Assembly (NCBI RefSeq): GCF_017894385.1
Contig: NZ_CP059560.1
Coordinates: 2,356,001-2,420,000 of the forward strand
Source: Aromatoleum petrolei
Lineage (GTDB): Bacteria; Pseudomonadota; Gammaproteobacteria; Burkholderiales; Rhodocyclaceae
Direction of reading: 5' to 3'
DNA: 64,000 nucleotides
This document shows, piece by piece, positions 38,038 to 45,974 of the stretch. The notes beneath the pieces are model-generated. The model was not told the origin of the DNA and made no database searches. It saw only the letters and a program-made list of their open reading frames with translations. Both the position numbers and the translations under genes were made by a program. How positions within the stretch are numbered: position 1 is the stretch's first letter; every line of letters starts with the position of its first letter.

Positions 38038-39266
38038 TGCGCTGCTACGTCGTCGGCGGCGCCGTGCGCGACCGCCTGCTCGGCCTGCCGGTGCAGGATC
38101 GCGACTGGGTGGTGGTCGGTGCGACGCCTGAGGAAATGCTCACGCGCGGCTTCCGCCCGGTTGGCAAGGACTTCCCCGTCTTCCTGCATCCGCGGACCAA
38201 CGAGGAATATGCCCTCGCGCGCACCGAGCGCAAGAGGGGGCGCGGCTACACCGGCTTCGTGGTGCATGCCGCGCCCGACGTGACGCTGGAAGACGATCTG
38301 CTGCGGCGCGACCTGACGATCAACGCCATCGCCGCGGACGAGGACGGCACGCTGATCGACCCCTACGGGGGCCAGGCCGACCTCGCCGCGCGCGTGTTCC
38401 GCCACGTGAGCCCGGCCTTTGCCGAGGACCCGGTGCGCATCCTGCGCGTCGCGCGCTTCGCCGCGCGCTTCGGCGATTTCACGGTGGCGCCGGAAACGCT
38501 GGCGCTGATGCGCGCGATGGTCGCCGACGGCGAGGTCGACCACCTCGTGCCCGAACGGGTGTGGCAGGAGCTCGCGCGCGGGCTGATGGAGGACAAGCCC
38601 TCGCGCATGCTGCGCGTGCTGCGCGAGTGCGGCGCGCTGGCGCGTATCCTGCCCGAGGTCGAGCGCCTGTTCGGCGTGCCCCAACCGGTGGAACACCACC
38701 CCGAGGTCGACACCGGCGAGCATGTGCTGCTGGTGCTCGACCACGCCGCGAAGACGCAGCAGCCGCTGCCCGTGCGCTGGGCCTGCCTGATGCACGACCT
38801 CGGCAAGGGCGACACGCCCGCCGACATCCTGCCGCACCACTACGGCCACGAGGCGAAGAGCGCCACCCGCGCGCGTGCGGTGTCGGAGCGCCTGCGCGCG
38901 CCGGTCGACTGCCGCGACCTGGCGGTGATCTTCGCGCGCGAGCACGGCATCCTTCACCAGGTGGAGAAGCTGCGACCGGAGACCGTCGTGAAGGTGCTGG
39001 AAACGGTCGACGCCCTGCGTCGGCCCGAACGCTTCGCGCTGCTGCTGGAAGCGGCGGCCTGCGACTACCACGGCCGTCCCGGCCGCGACGCGCCCTACGT
39101 CCGCGCGGAGCGCTGGCGCAGCGCGCTCGCGGCGATCCAGGGCGTGGATGCGGGGGCGATCGCGCGGGCCTGCGAGGACAAGTCGCAGATCCCGCAGCGC
39201 GTGCACGCGGCGCGCGTCGCCGCGGTCAAGGCGCAGGGCGGCCGGACGGCCACCGATGCGCACTGA
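38037..39266 (+). CDS. cca: Multifunctional CCA tRNA nucleotidyltransferase
   Basis: 409 residues. The start motif YVVGGAVRDRLLGLPVQDRD and the R-R-D-L-T-I-N-A loop belong to class II CCA enzymes. An HD domain (C-L-M-H-D-L-G-K-G, about 250-262) and the C-terminal region are present, as in E. coli Cca with its added phosphohydrolase activity. It adds or repairs the 3' CCA of tRNAs. Coupled to the GST gene by TGATG. Confidence 0.94.
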   Translation: MRCYVVGGAVRDRLLGLPVQDRDWVVVGATPEEMLTRGFRPVGKDFPVFLHPRTNEEYALARTERKRGRGYTGFVVHAAPDVTLEDDLLRRDLTINAIAADEDGTLIDPYGGQADLAARVFRHVSPAFAEDPVRILRVARFAARFGDFTVAPETLALMRAMVADGEVDHLVPERVWQELARGLMEDKPSRMLRVLRECGALARILPEVERLFGVPQPVEHHPEVDTGEHVLLVLDHAAKTQQPLPVRWACLMHDLGKGDTPADILPHHYGHEAKSATRARAVSERLRAPVDCRDLAVIFAREHGILHQVEKLRPETVVKVLETVDALRRPERFALLLEAAACDYHGRPGRDAPYVRAERWRSALAAIQGVDAGAIARACEDKSQIPQRVHAARVAAVKAQGGRTATDAH

Positions 39267-39305
39267 GTTCGTGCGGTGCAACGAACCCATCGCCGCCGGC
39301 CGTGG

Positions 39306-39500
39306 TCACAATGCGCGCAAGACCGCCCAGGCGACCAGCGAGAGCAGGATCGTGCTGGTAAAGGGCAGATGAAAGGCGCGCCCGAAGACGCGAAAATGCA
39401 GATCGCCGGGCAGGTGACCAAAGCGCAGTCGGGCCAGCCCCGGGCGGAACAGGCCGAGAACCAGTACCATCAGCACGATCACGACGAGCCACTTCAACAC
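39306..39500 (-). CDS. DUF2905 small membrane protein
   Basis: 64 residues with two predicted membrane helices (about 3-18 and 47-62) and the middle motif R-x-G-x-L-P-G-D-L-x-F/H-x-R typical of DUF2905. Function unknown. The start is GTG with GGAG 6 bases upstream. Convergent with cca. Confidence 0.8.
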   Translation of the reverse strand: MLKWLVVIVLMVLVLGLFRPGLARLRFGHLPGDLHFRVFGRAFHLPFTSTILLSLVAWAVLRAL

Positions 39501-39583
39501 GCACTGCTCCGTAAAAACAATCAGACATTAGACCCCGCACGGCCGCGCCGCCGCAACATGCCCGCCCAGGACAAGAAGAAAGA

Positions 39584-39649
39584 ATGACCGACACCACGCC
39601 CCCGATCTCGCCCACCGCAACTCCCGCTGCTGTGGAGCTGCGCGCATGA
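39584..39649 (+). CDS. Putative 21-residue leader ORF upstream of the hydrolase
   Basis: A short frame, MTDTTPPISPTATPAAVELR plus Ala, whose TGA overlaps the ATG of the hydrolase (ATGA). It is itself preceded by a 9-codon frame (ATG at 39558) that also ends ATGA at 39587. The purine-rich AAGAAAGA before the ATG is a weak ribosome site. It may be a translational coupler or chance. Confidence 0.3.
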   Translation: MTDTTPPISPTATPAAVELRA

Positions 39650-40452
39650 ACGCCAACCGTTTCGGCGACCTCGAAGTCCTCGCCTGCAGCCCCTCGGGCA
39701 AGCCGGCGTTCTCCACGCCCCTGCTCTTCATCCACGGCGCCTACACCGGCGCATGGTGCTGGGCCGAGCACTTCCTGCCCTACTTCGCCGACGCCGGCTA
39801 CACCTGCTACGCGGTGTCGCTGTCGGGGCACGGCGGCAGCCGGCGGCACGCCGCGCTCGACACGCTGTCGATCGACGACTACGTGCGCGACGTCGCGGAA
39901 GTCGTCTCGCGCCTGCCCGCGGCGCCTGTGCTGATCGGCCACTCGATGGGCGGAATGGTGGTGCAGAAGTACCTCGAGCGCGCGGGCGTGCCAGCCGCGG
40001 TGCTGCTGTGCTCGGTGCCGCCGCAGGGGCTCATGGGCTCGGCGATCGGGCTGATGTTCAACAAGCCCAACCTGATCCACGACCTCAACAGCATGCTCAA
40101 TGGCGGGCATCCCGCGCCGGAGAGCCTGCGCGAGGCGCTCTTCCACCAGCCGGTCGACGACGCCGCGCTGATGCGCTACTACCGCCTGTGCCAGCCCGAA
40201 TCGCATCGCGCGATCTGGGACATGACCCTATTCAACCTCCCGCAGCCGGCACGCATGCACCGCCCGCCGATGCTGATCCTGGGCGCGGAGCACGACCACC
40301 TCATCCCGCCCGCGCAGGTGTCGATGACCGCGGCGATGTACGGCGAACCCGCGCACATCTTTCCCGGCCTGGGACACGGCGTGATGCTGGAGCGCGACTG
40401 GCGCCCGGTGGCCGACCACATTGCCGCGTGGCTTCCGACACAGATTGTTTAA
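39646..40452 (+). CDS. Alpha/beta hydrolase
   Basis: 268 residues. The nucleophile elbow is G-H-S-M-G-G with Ser100. The acid is probably Asp217 in A-E-H-D-H and the His is His244 in GLGHGVMLERDW. The oxyanion segment is F-I-H-G-A-Y near residue 30. It is a cytoplasmic esterase/lipase-type enzyme of unknown substrate. GGAG precedes the ATG by about 9 bases. Confidence 0.85.
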   Translation: MNANRFGDLEVLACSPSGKPAFSTPLLFIHGAYTGAWCWAEHFLPYFADAGYTCYAVSLSGHGGSRRHAALDTLSIDDYVRDVAEVVSRLPAAPVLIGHSMGGMVVQKYLERAGVPAAVLLCSVPPQGLMGSAIGLMFNKPNLIHDLNSMLNGGHPAPESLREALFHQPVDDAALMRYYRLCQPESHRAIWDMTLFNLPQPARMHRPPMLILGAEHDHLIPPAQVSMTAAMYGEPAHIFPGLGHGVMLERDWRPVADHIAAWLPTQIV

Positions 40453-40671
40453 TCACACGCTGGAAATCGTCATCATTCCCATTCATGATGGAACTGTGGG
40501 TGCGAGGAGGCACCTGCCGCAGCCCCGCCGCGGAGCATGATTCCGCCCCGTGCCGGAGTTGAAAACAGAGCGTGAGTCCGCAGATACGGAGCAAGGGATT
40601 CAGGAATCGGACGCGGCTGCCGATAGTTCACCCAGGTAGCCGGATCACCCGAGCACGCAGCGGAGGCCAAC

Positions 40672-40881
40672 ATGGTGACGATCATGGACATGACGACGGG
40701 CAAGGCCATCGAGGAGCCGACGGAAGAGTACGGCGACGAGGTCCTCAACGCGAACTGGCTGCCGCCGCAGCCGGAAGTCGCGGCACGGCTGCAGGAAGTC
40801 GAGCACGCCGCACACGAAGCGCCGGTGCCGCCGATCGACGTCGAGCATTTCCTCGAAGCGGTATACCGCTACCAGGAATGA
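40672..40881 (+). CDS. Small acidic hypothetical protein
   Basis: 69 residues, acidic, with no membrane segment or cysteine. GGAGG sits 6 bases before the ATG, a strong ribosome site. Codon use matches the neighbours. I recognise no family. It lies alone between the hydrolase gene (219 bases upstream) and the convergent MidA gene. The 219-base gap 40453-40671 has no other gene; a CATCAT/ATGATG inverted repeat lies near 40471-40488. Confidence 0.55.
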   Translation: MVTIMDMTTGKAIEEPTEEYGDEVLNANWLPPQPEVAARLQEVEHAAHEAPVPPIDVEHFLEAVYRYQE

Positions 40882-40986
40882 ACGGCTCGGTTGTTGCGCG
40901 CGAGCCCGCGCCGCAGCGCGGTTCCGCACGCGCAGAGGAGCAGTTGATCGCCGCGCCGGCCGGCGCGGGCGCTGCGTCTTGCCGTG

Positions 40987-42147
40987 CTAGAGCGCGTGCA
41001 GGCGATCGCCGCGCATGAACCCCAGCAGCGGTTCGGCGATGCCGCGCCCCACGGCGAGCACCTTGAACAGCTCCCCCATCTCCTGCGGCGTCGTCAGGCG
41101 CTGCACGGCGCGCGCCGCGCGGATGTAGTCCGCGCTCTCCTCCGGCGCGCGCCGCGCGAGGCATTCCAGCACCCCGCAGTTGAACAGGAAGGCCGCCTGG
41201 TTGGTGTAGCCCAGCACGTCCAGCCCGGCGTCGAACGCAGCTTCCGCGACCCCGGTGAAATCGACGAAGGCGGTGATGTCGTTCAGCCCCGGCCACAGGA
41301 AGGGGTCGGGATGCGCGTTGTGGCGGTAATAGCACAGCAGCGTGCCGCTCGAGCGCGAGGGCAGGTAGTACTCGGCACGCGGATAGCCGTAGTCGATCAG
41401 CAGCAGCGCGCCGCGTTCCAGCCGTCCCGCCCATTCGCCGATCCACGCGCGCCCGGCGAGGTTGAGTTCGGTGACGTACTCGGCGCTCTCCGAGCGCGGC
41501 AGATCGAGCGCCGCGGCGGCTTCGGCGACCGCGCCGGTGGCGGGCGAATCCGCCCAACGCAGCACGCCCTCCCCGTCGACCGCCACGCCGCGTTCGTACA
41601 GCGCGTCGCCGCGCGTGGCGACCACATGCACCGGCATCACGTCGAGCACCTCGTTCGCGACCACGGCGCCGGCGAAACGCTCGGGCAGCGTATCCAGCCA
41701 CTGCACGCGCGCGGCCAGATGCGGCGCCTTCGCCGCCAGCGTGTCGAACTGGCGCTCCCGCAGTTCGCCCGAGACTTCCAGGATGCCGTAGCTCTCCGGT
41801 GCGCAGCCGCGACGCTCGAGTTCCAGCAGCAGGTCGGCGGCGAGCAGGCCGGTGCCGGCGCCGACCTCGATCACGTGCGGGGAAGACGCGCGCATCACCT
41901 GCTCGACCTGCGCCGCGAGCGCCTGACCGAACAGCGGCGTGAGCTCCGGCGAGGTGATGAAGTCGCCGCCGGGGCCGAACTTTCGCGCGCCGCCGCTGTA
42001 ATACCCCAGGCCCGGCGCATACAGCGCGAGCTCCATGTAACGCGAGAACGGGATCCAGCCGCCGGCCTCGGCGATGGCGGCGGTGATCGTGCGGAGCAGG
42101 CGCGCACTCTGTTCGAGCGCGTCGGCGGAAGGTTCGGGCAGGGACAT
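40987..42147 (-). CDS. MidA/NDUFAF7-family SAM-dependent methyltransferase
   Basis: 386 residues, DUF185. The N-terminal G-W-I-P-F-S-R-Y-M-E-L-A-L-Y-A-P-G-L-G-Y-Y-S region is diagnostic. SAM motif VIEVGAGTG (about 91-99) and F-I-T-S-P-E-L-T-P-L-F-G follow. The mitochondrial member methylates an Arg of the complex I 49-kDa subunit. The bacterial role is probably similar but not shown. The ATG at 42147 starts the domain, though the frame is open 21 codons further. It is divergent from the pteridine reductase gene. Confidence 0.87.
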   Translation of the reverse strand: MSLPEPSADALEQSARLLRTITAAIAEAGGWIPFSRYMELALYAPGLGYYSGGARKFGPGGDFITSPELTPLFGQALAAQVEQVMRASSPHVIEVGAGTGLLAADLLLELERRGCAPESYGILEVSGELRERQFDTLAAKAPHLAARVQWLDTLPERFAGAVVANEVLDVMPVHVVATRGDALYERGVAVDGEGVLRWADSPATGAVAEAAAALDLPRSESAEYVTELNLAGRAWIGEWAGRLERGALLLIDYGYPRAEYYLPSRSSGTLLCYYRHNAHPDPFLWPGLNDITAFVDFTGVAEAAFDAGLDVLGYTNQAAFLFNCGVLECLARRAPEESADYIRAARAVQRLTTPQEMGELFKVLAVGRGIAEPLLGFMRGDRLHAL

Positions 42148-42253
42148 GGGCGAAGTACGACGGAAAACGCGTATTCTAACTGCCGCCGCACGGCCGGGTC
42201 CGCCCGCCACGGACGATCGTACCTACAAGAATGAAACACGGAACACCCCAACG

Positions 42254-43000
42254 ATGGACATGCAGGACACTCCCGTCATCCTCGTCACCGGCGCCGCGCG
42301 GCGCGTCGGTGCCGAAATTGCGCGCACGCTGCACGCCGCGGGCGCTCACGTCGTGCTGCACTACCGCAGTTCGGCCGGCGACGCGGATGCGCTGGCCGAC
42401 GCGCTCAACCGCGAGCGCCCCGGCTCGGCCTCGACCGCGCGCGCCGACCTGAAGGAGGACGGCGCCCCCGAGGCCCTCGCGGACGCCCTGCTGGCGCGCC
42501 ACGGCCGCCTCGACGCGCTGGTGAACAACGCCTCGAGCTTCTTCCCGACCCCGCTCGGCACGATAGACGCCCGCGCCTGGGGCGACCTGATCGGCTCGAA
42601 CCTGAAGGGGCCACTATTCCTGTCGCAGGCCCTCGCGCCGGCGCTACGCGCAGCGCATGGGACGATCGTGAACATCGTCGATATCCACGCCGAGCGTCCC
42701 CTGCGCCACTACCCGCTGTACTGCGCCGCCAAGGCCGGACTGCTGGGCCTGACCAGGGCGCTCGCGGTCGAGCTCGCTCCCGAGGTACGCGTGAACGGCG
42801 TGTCGCCAGGCGCCATCGACTGGCCCGAGGACGGCCAGATCGCGCCCGCCGAGCAGGACGAGATCGTGCGCCACACGCTGCTGGGCCGCACCGGCAGCCC
42901 CACCGACATTGCCCGCAGCGTGCGCTTCCTGATATTCGACGCGCCCTACGTCACCGGCCAGATCCTCGCGGTCGATGGCGGGCGCAGCGCGCACCTCTGA
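42254..43000 (+). CDS. Pteridine reductase (short-chain dehydrogenase)
   Basis: 248 residues. The nucleotide motif is V-T-G-A-A-R-R-V-G; the extra Arg residues are typical of NADPH-using pteridine reductases such as FolM/PTR1. N-N-A-S-S-F-F replaces the usual N-N-A-G. The catalytic Tyr-x3-Lys is Y-C-A-A-K. It reduces dihydropterins or dihydrofolate. The start MDMQDT at 42254 is chosen; 42260 is an alternative. It lies 52 bases upstream of ttcA. Confidence 0.85.
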   Translation: MDMQDTPVILVTGAARRVGAEIARTLHAAGAHVVLHYRSSAGDADALADALNRERPGSASTARADLKEDGAPEALADALLARHGRLDALVNNASSFFPTPLGTIDARAWGDLIGSNLKGPLFLSQALAPALRAAHGTIVNIVDIHAERPLRHYPLYCAAKAGLLGLTRALAVELAPEVRVNGVSPGAIDWPEDGQIAPAEQDEIVRHTLLGRTGSPTDIARSVRFLIFDAPYVTGQILAVDGGRSAHL

Positions 43001-43016
43001 GCACTGCGCCGAAAGG

Positions 43017-43022
43017 TATAAT
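43017..43022 (+). promoter_or_regulatory. -10 box of a likely ttcA promoter
   Basis: A perfect TATAAT in GGTATAATTCC, 31 bases before the ttcA GTG. No good -35 is visible at 17 bases, where the upstream gene ends. Confidence 0.4.
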
Positions 43023-43052
43023 TCCGCTCGTTTTTTTCGCAGGATTTCCGCC

Positions 43053-44024
43053 GTGAACGCCCCCGCCACTGCCGCCGAGGCAGCCCTCCCGACCTCGGAC
43101 GCGCGCCGCGCCGTCGAGGCCCCCCTCCCCGCCGCTGCCGGCGACGCCCGCTTCTCCAACACCTTCCTGCGCCTGAAGAAGAAGCTCGAACGCGGCGTCG
43201 GCAAGGCGATCGCCGACTTCAACATGATCGGCGAAGGCGACACCGTGCTGGTGTGCGTATCGGGCGGCAAGGACTCCTACACGCTGCTGTCCTGCCTGAT
43301 GGCGCTGCGCGAGCGCGCCCCGGTGAATTTCCGCATCGTGGCGATGAACCTCGACCAGAAGCAGCCGGGCTTCCCCGCCGACGTGCTGCCGGCCTACTTC
43401 GAATCGATCGGCATCGAGTACCGCATCGTCACGGAGGACACCTACTCGATCGTCAAGGACAAGATCCCCGAGGGCAAGACCACCTGCTCGCTATGCTCGC
43501 GCCTGCGCCGCGGCATCATCTACCGCGTCGCCAAGGAGATCGGCGCCACGCGCATCGCGCTCGGCCACCACCGCGACGACATGATCGAGACGCTGTTCCT
43601 CAACATGTTCTTCGGCGGCAAACTGAAATCCATGCCGCCCAAGCTGGTCAGCGACAACGGCGAGCACGTCGTGATCCGCCCGCTCGCCTACTGCACCGAG
43701 AACGACATCGCGCGCTTCGCGCGCACGATGGACTTCCCCATCATCCCGTGCAACCTGTGCGGTTCGCAGGAGAACGCGCAGAGGAAGCTGATCAAGAACA
43801 TGCTGCAGGGCTGGGCGCGCGAATTCCCCGGGCGCATCGAGTCGATCGCGACCGCGATGAGCCAGGTCGTGCCCTCGCACCTCGCCGACAATGCGTTGTT
43901 CGACTTCCGCGGCCTCACCCGCGACACCCCGGTGGCGGAGGGCGACATCGCCTTCGACCGCCCGGAACTGCCAGCGCCGAACCGCGTGATCCCCATCGTG
44001 AGTGAATTCACGGACGAGGACTGA
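43053..44024 (+). CDS. ttcA: TtcA, tRNA 2-thiocytidine synthetase
   Basis: 323 residues. PP-loop S-G-G-K-D-S (about 69-74), then [10 protein letters not shown] and C-N-L-C-G-S, which hold the 4Fe-4S cluster. It thiolates C32 in a subset of tRNAs. The N-terminus has a 40-residue Ala-rich extension. The start is GTG at 43053, with AGGA 9 bases upstream; the frame is open further back into the previous gene. Confidence 0.94.
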   Translation: MNAPATAAEAALPTSDARRAVEAPLPAAAGDARFSNTFLRLKKKLERGVGKAIADFNMIGEGDTVLVCVSGGKDSYTLLSCLMALRERAPVNFRIVAMNLDQKQPGFPADVLPAYFESIGIEYRIVTEDTYSIVKDKIPEGKTTCSLCSRLRRGIIYRVAKEIGATRIALGHHRDDMIETLFLNMFFGGKLKSMPPKLVSDNGEHVVIRPLAYCTENDIARFARTMDFPIIPCNLCGSQENAQRKLIKNMLQGWAREFPGRIESIATAMSQVVPSHLADNALFDFRGLTRDTPVAEGDIAFDRPELPAPNRVIPIVSEFTDED

Positions 44025-44148
44025 GCGCCCAAGCCGGCGGCTTGCGTCACACCGACCAATTGACGATCATCTCCAGACTCCGCGCCCGCTCCTTCAGCAT
44101 CGCCCGGCGGCTTCCCCGCCGGCCCGCAACAGCAACGGAATCCCGGCC

Positions 44149-44997
44149 ATGACCGAGCCGAACAACGTCTGCGTCCTCGTCGCCGAAATACCCGGCGCGG
44201 ACCGTATCGCCGAGGCCCTCGAGCCGGCCGAAGCGCGGCGCGCGCTGGAGCGCTGCATGCACCGCATCGATCTCGCCATCGAAGCCCACGGCGGCACGGT
44301 GGAGCGCCGCGCCGACGCTCGCGCGTGTGCCAGCTTTCGGCGTGGCGACGCGGCGGTGCTCGCCATCTGCGAGATGTTCGACCGCGTGCAGAGCCTGCCG
44401 CCGCTGCGCGGCCTGCGCATGACGATCTGCGTCGGACTGCACTGCGGGACCGGTGCGGACGACGCGGAGCTCGGCGCCACGCGCCTGGCGGAAGTCGCCA
44501 AACCGGGGCACGCCCTCGCGAGCGAGGCGGTCGTCACGCAACTGTCGGCGACCGGACGGCAATTCGTCGCCGCTTCGGCGTCCCGCAACCCCGCGCTTGC
44601 CGGGCTTGGCTGGACCGCCTTCGCGGTCGCGCGCCAACCGGCCGCCGCCTCGACTCCGGCCGACAAGCCGGTCGAGCCGCGCGTGCGCGTGCGCCACGGG
44701 CAGGACACCCTGTTCGTGGACCATGCGCGCCCGGTCGTGCTGCTCGGACGCGAACTCGGCAACGACATCGTGATCTCCGACCCGCGCGCCTCGCGCCAGC
44801 ATGCGCGCATCGAGCGTCGGCGCGACGGCTTCGTGCTGATCGACCAGAGCACCAACGGCACCTTCCTCGCCGACGACAGCGGCAAGGAGAGCTGCATCAA
44901 GGGAGCCGAGCTGGTGCTCGCCGGCAGCGGGCGCATCGGCTGCGGCTTCTCGGCCAACGAGGTCGAGCGCGAATTGGTGTTCGTCGATATCGTATGA
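44149..44997 (+). CDS. Class III cyclase-like domain fused to an FHA domain
   Basis: 282 residues, cytoplasmic. Residues 5-165 look like a class III nucleotide cyclase fold (A-x-I-P-G-x-D, E-A-H-G-G-T-V, then a C-V-G-L-H-C-G-T-G strand). The first metal Asp is Glu13; the second, Asp56, is kept. The FHA domain (about 178-282) keeps its phosphothreonine-binding residues Gly200-Arg201, Ser215-Arg216-Gln-His218 and Asn236-Gly-Thr. It probably reads a phosphorylated partner, with the cyclase part acting as a nucleotide-binding or structural domain. No Ser/Thr kinase is in the window. Confidence 0.75.
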   Translation: MTEPNNVCVLVAEIPGADRIAEALEPAEARRALERCMHRIDLAIEAHGGTVERRADARACASFRRGDAAVLAICEMFDRVQSLPPLRGLRMTICVGLHCGTGADDAELGATRLAEVAKPGHALASEAVVTQLSATGRQFVAASASRNPALAGLGWTAFAVARQPAAASTPADKPVEPRVRVRHGQDTLFVDHARPVVLLGRELGNDIVISDPRASRQHARIERRRDGFVLIDQSTNGTFLADDSGKESCIKGAELVLAGSGRIGCGFSANEVERELVFVDIV

Positions 44998-45031
44998 CGC
45001 ACCTGGGGGCAATGCCGGCCTCGCGGTGTCG

Positions 45032-45451
45032 ATGAGCTTCCTGTCGCTGCTCGACCCCGGCCCCGACGCCGGGCTGGCCGCACTTTTCCTGTCGAGCTTC
45101 CTGTCCGCGACGCTGCTGCCCGGCGGCTCGGAACTGGTGCTCGCCGGCGTGCTGAGCCTGCGCCCGGAGCAGCTCGTGGCGGCCCTGTCGCTCGCGACGC
45201 TCGGCAACACCCTGGGCGGCATGAGCACCTGGGGCCTCGCACGCCTGCTGCCGCAACGTGCCGACACCACCCGCCTCGACTGGGTGCGCCATCATGGCGC
45301 GCCAGTGCTGCTGCTCTCGTGGGCACCCGTCGTGGGCGACGCCCTGTGCGCGGCCGCCGGCTGGCTGCGCCTGCCCTGGCTGCCCTGCCTGCTGTGGATG
45401 GGACTCGGCAAGCTGCTACGCTACGCCCTCATCGCCTTTTCCGTCACCTGA
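45032..45451 (+). CDS. YqaA-like membrane protein (VTT/SNARE-associated domain)
   Basis: 139 residues (141 if GTG 45026 is used), three or four hydrophobic segments. The pattern F-L-S-A-T-L-L-P-G-G-S-E followed by a loop with G-N-T-L-G-G-M-S-T-W-G-L-A is typical of the small DedA/YqaA family. Its role is uncertain; members affect membrane homeostasis. No good ribosome site precedes either start. It follows the FHA gene by 34 bases. Confidence 0.75.
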   Translation: MSFLSLLDPGPDAGLAALFLSSFLSATLLPGGSELVLAGVLSLRPEQLVAALSLATLGNTLGGMSTWGLARLLPQRADTTRLDWVRHHGAPVLLLSWAPVVGDALCAAAGWLRLPWLPCLLWMGLGKLLRYALIAFSVT

Positions 45452-45468
45452 CCACTCTGTCACTCCTC

Positions 45469-45828
45469 ATGAACATCCAGCGCCTGGGCACCACCGCCCG
45501 CTATTCCGACATCGTCATCCACAACGGCACCGCCTGGATCGTCGAGGTTCCCGCCAGCGAGAACGCCGACGCCACAACGCAGACGCGCGAGATCCTCGCC
45601 AGCCTCGACACTCTCCTGGCCCGCGCCGGAAGCAGCCGCGAGCGCCTGCTCTCCGCAACGATCTACCTCACCGACATGGCCGACTACGACGCGATGAACA
45701 CCGTGTGGGACGCCTGGCTGCCGGCCGGCACCGCGCCCTCGCGTGCCTGCGTGCAGGTCGCCGGCCTCGCGCGCCCGGGCTGGCGCGTCGAGATTGCCGT
45801 GGTTGCCGCAAGTGCGCAGCAGGACTGA
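45469..45828 (+). CDS. RidA/YjgF-family protein
   Basis: 119 residues, single Rid domain. It contains V-E-V-P, T-Q-T-R-E-I-L-A-S-L-D, and the C-terminal segment P-S-R-A-C-V-Q-V-A-G-L-A-R-P-G-W-R-V-E-I with the conserved Arg that binds the imine carboxylate. It may hydrolyse reactive enamines or imines. ilvA, a source of such imines, lies 12 kb away in the window, but co-regulation is not implied. Confidence 0.85.
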   Translation: MNIQRLGTTARYSDIVIHNGTAWIVEVPASENADATTQTREILASLDTLLARAGSSRERLLSATIYLTDMADYDAMNTVWDAWLPAGTAPSRACVQVAGLARPGWRVEIAVVAASAQQD

Positions 45829-45974
45829 ACTTTCACGTGCGGAGCTGTCCGAAAGAAGGACAAACCCGCCGGAAAATCAAGACCCTACACGGTCCAAGGG
45901 TTTGAAGCGCGCGTATATTGCGCTGCAGTAAGTTACAATTTGCGGTTCACTGCCGTCCGGTACCGGAAGATCTC

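Noticed and set aside
39276..39587. A 103-codon plus-strand frame
   Set aside because: Mostly antisense to the DUF2905 gene and very rich in Gln/Arg. Only its last codons matter for the ATGA chain.
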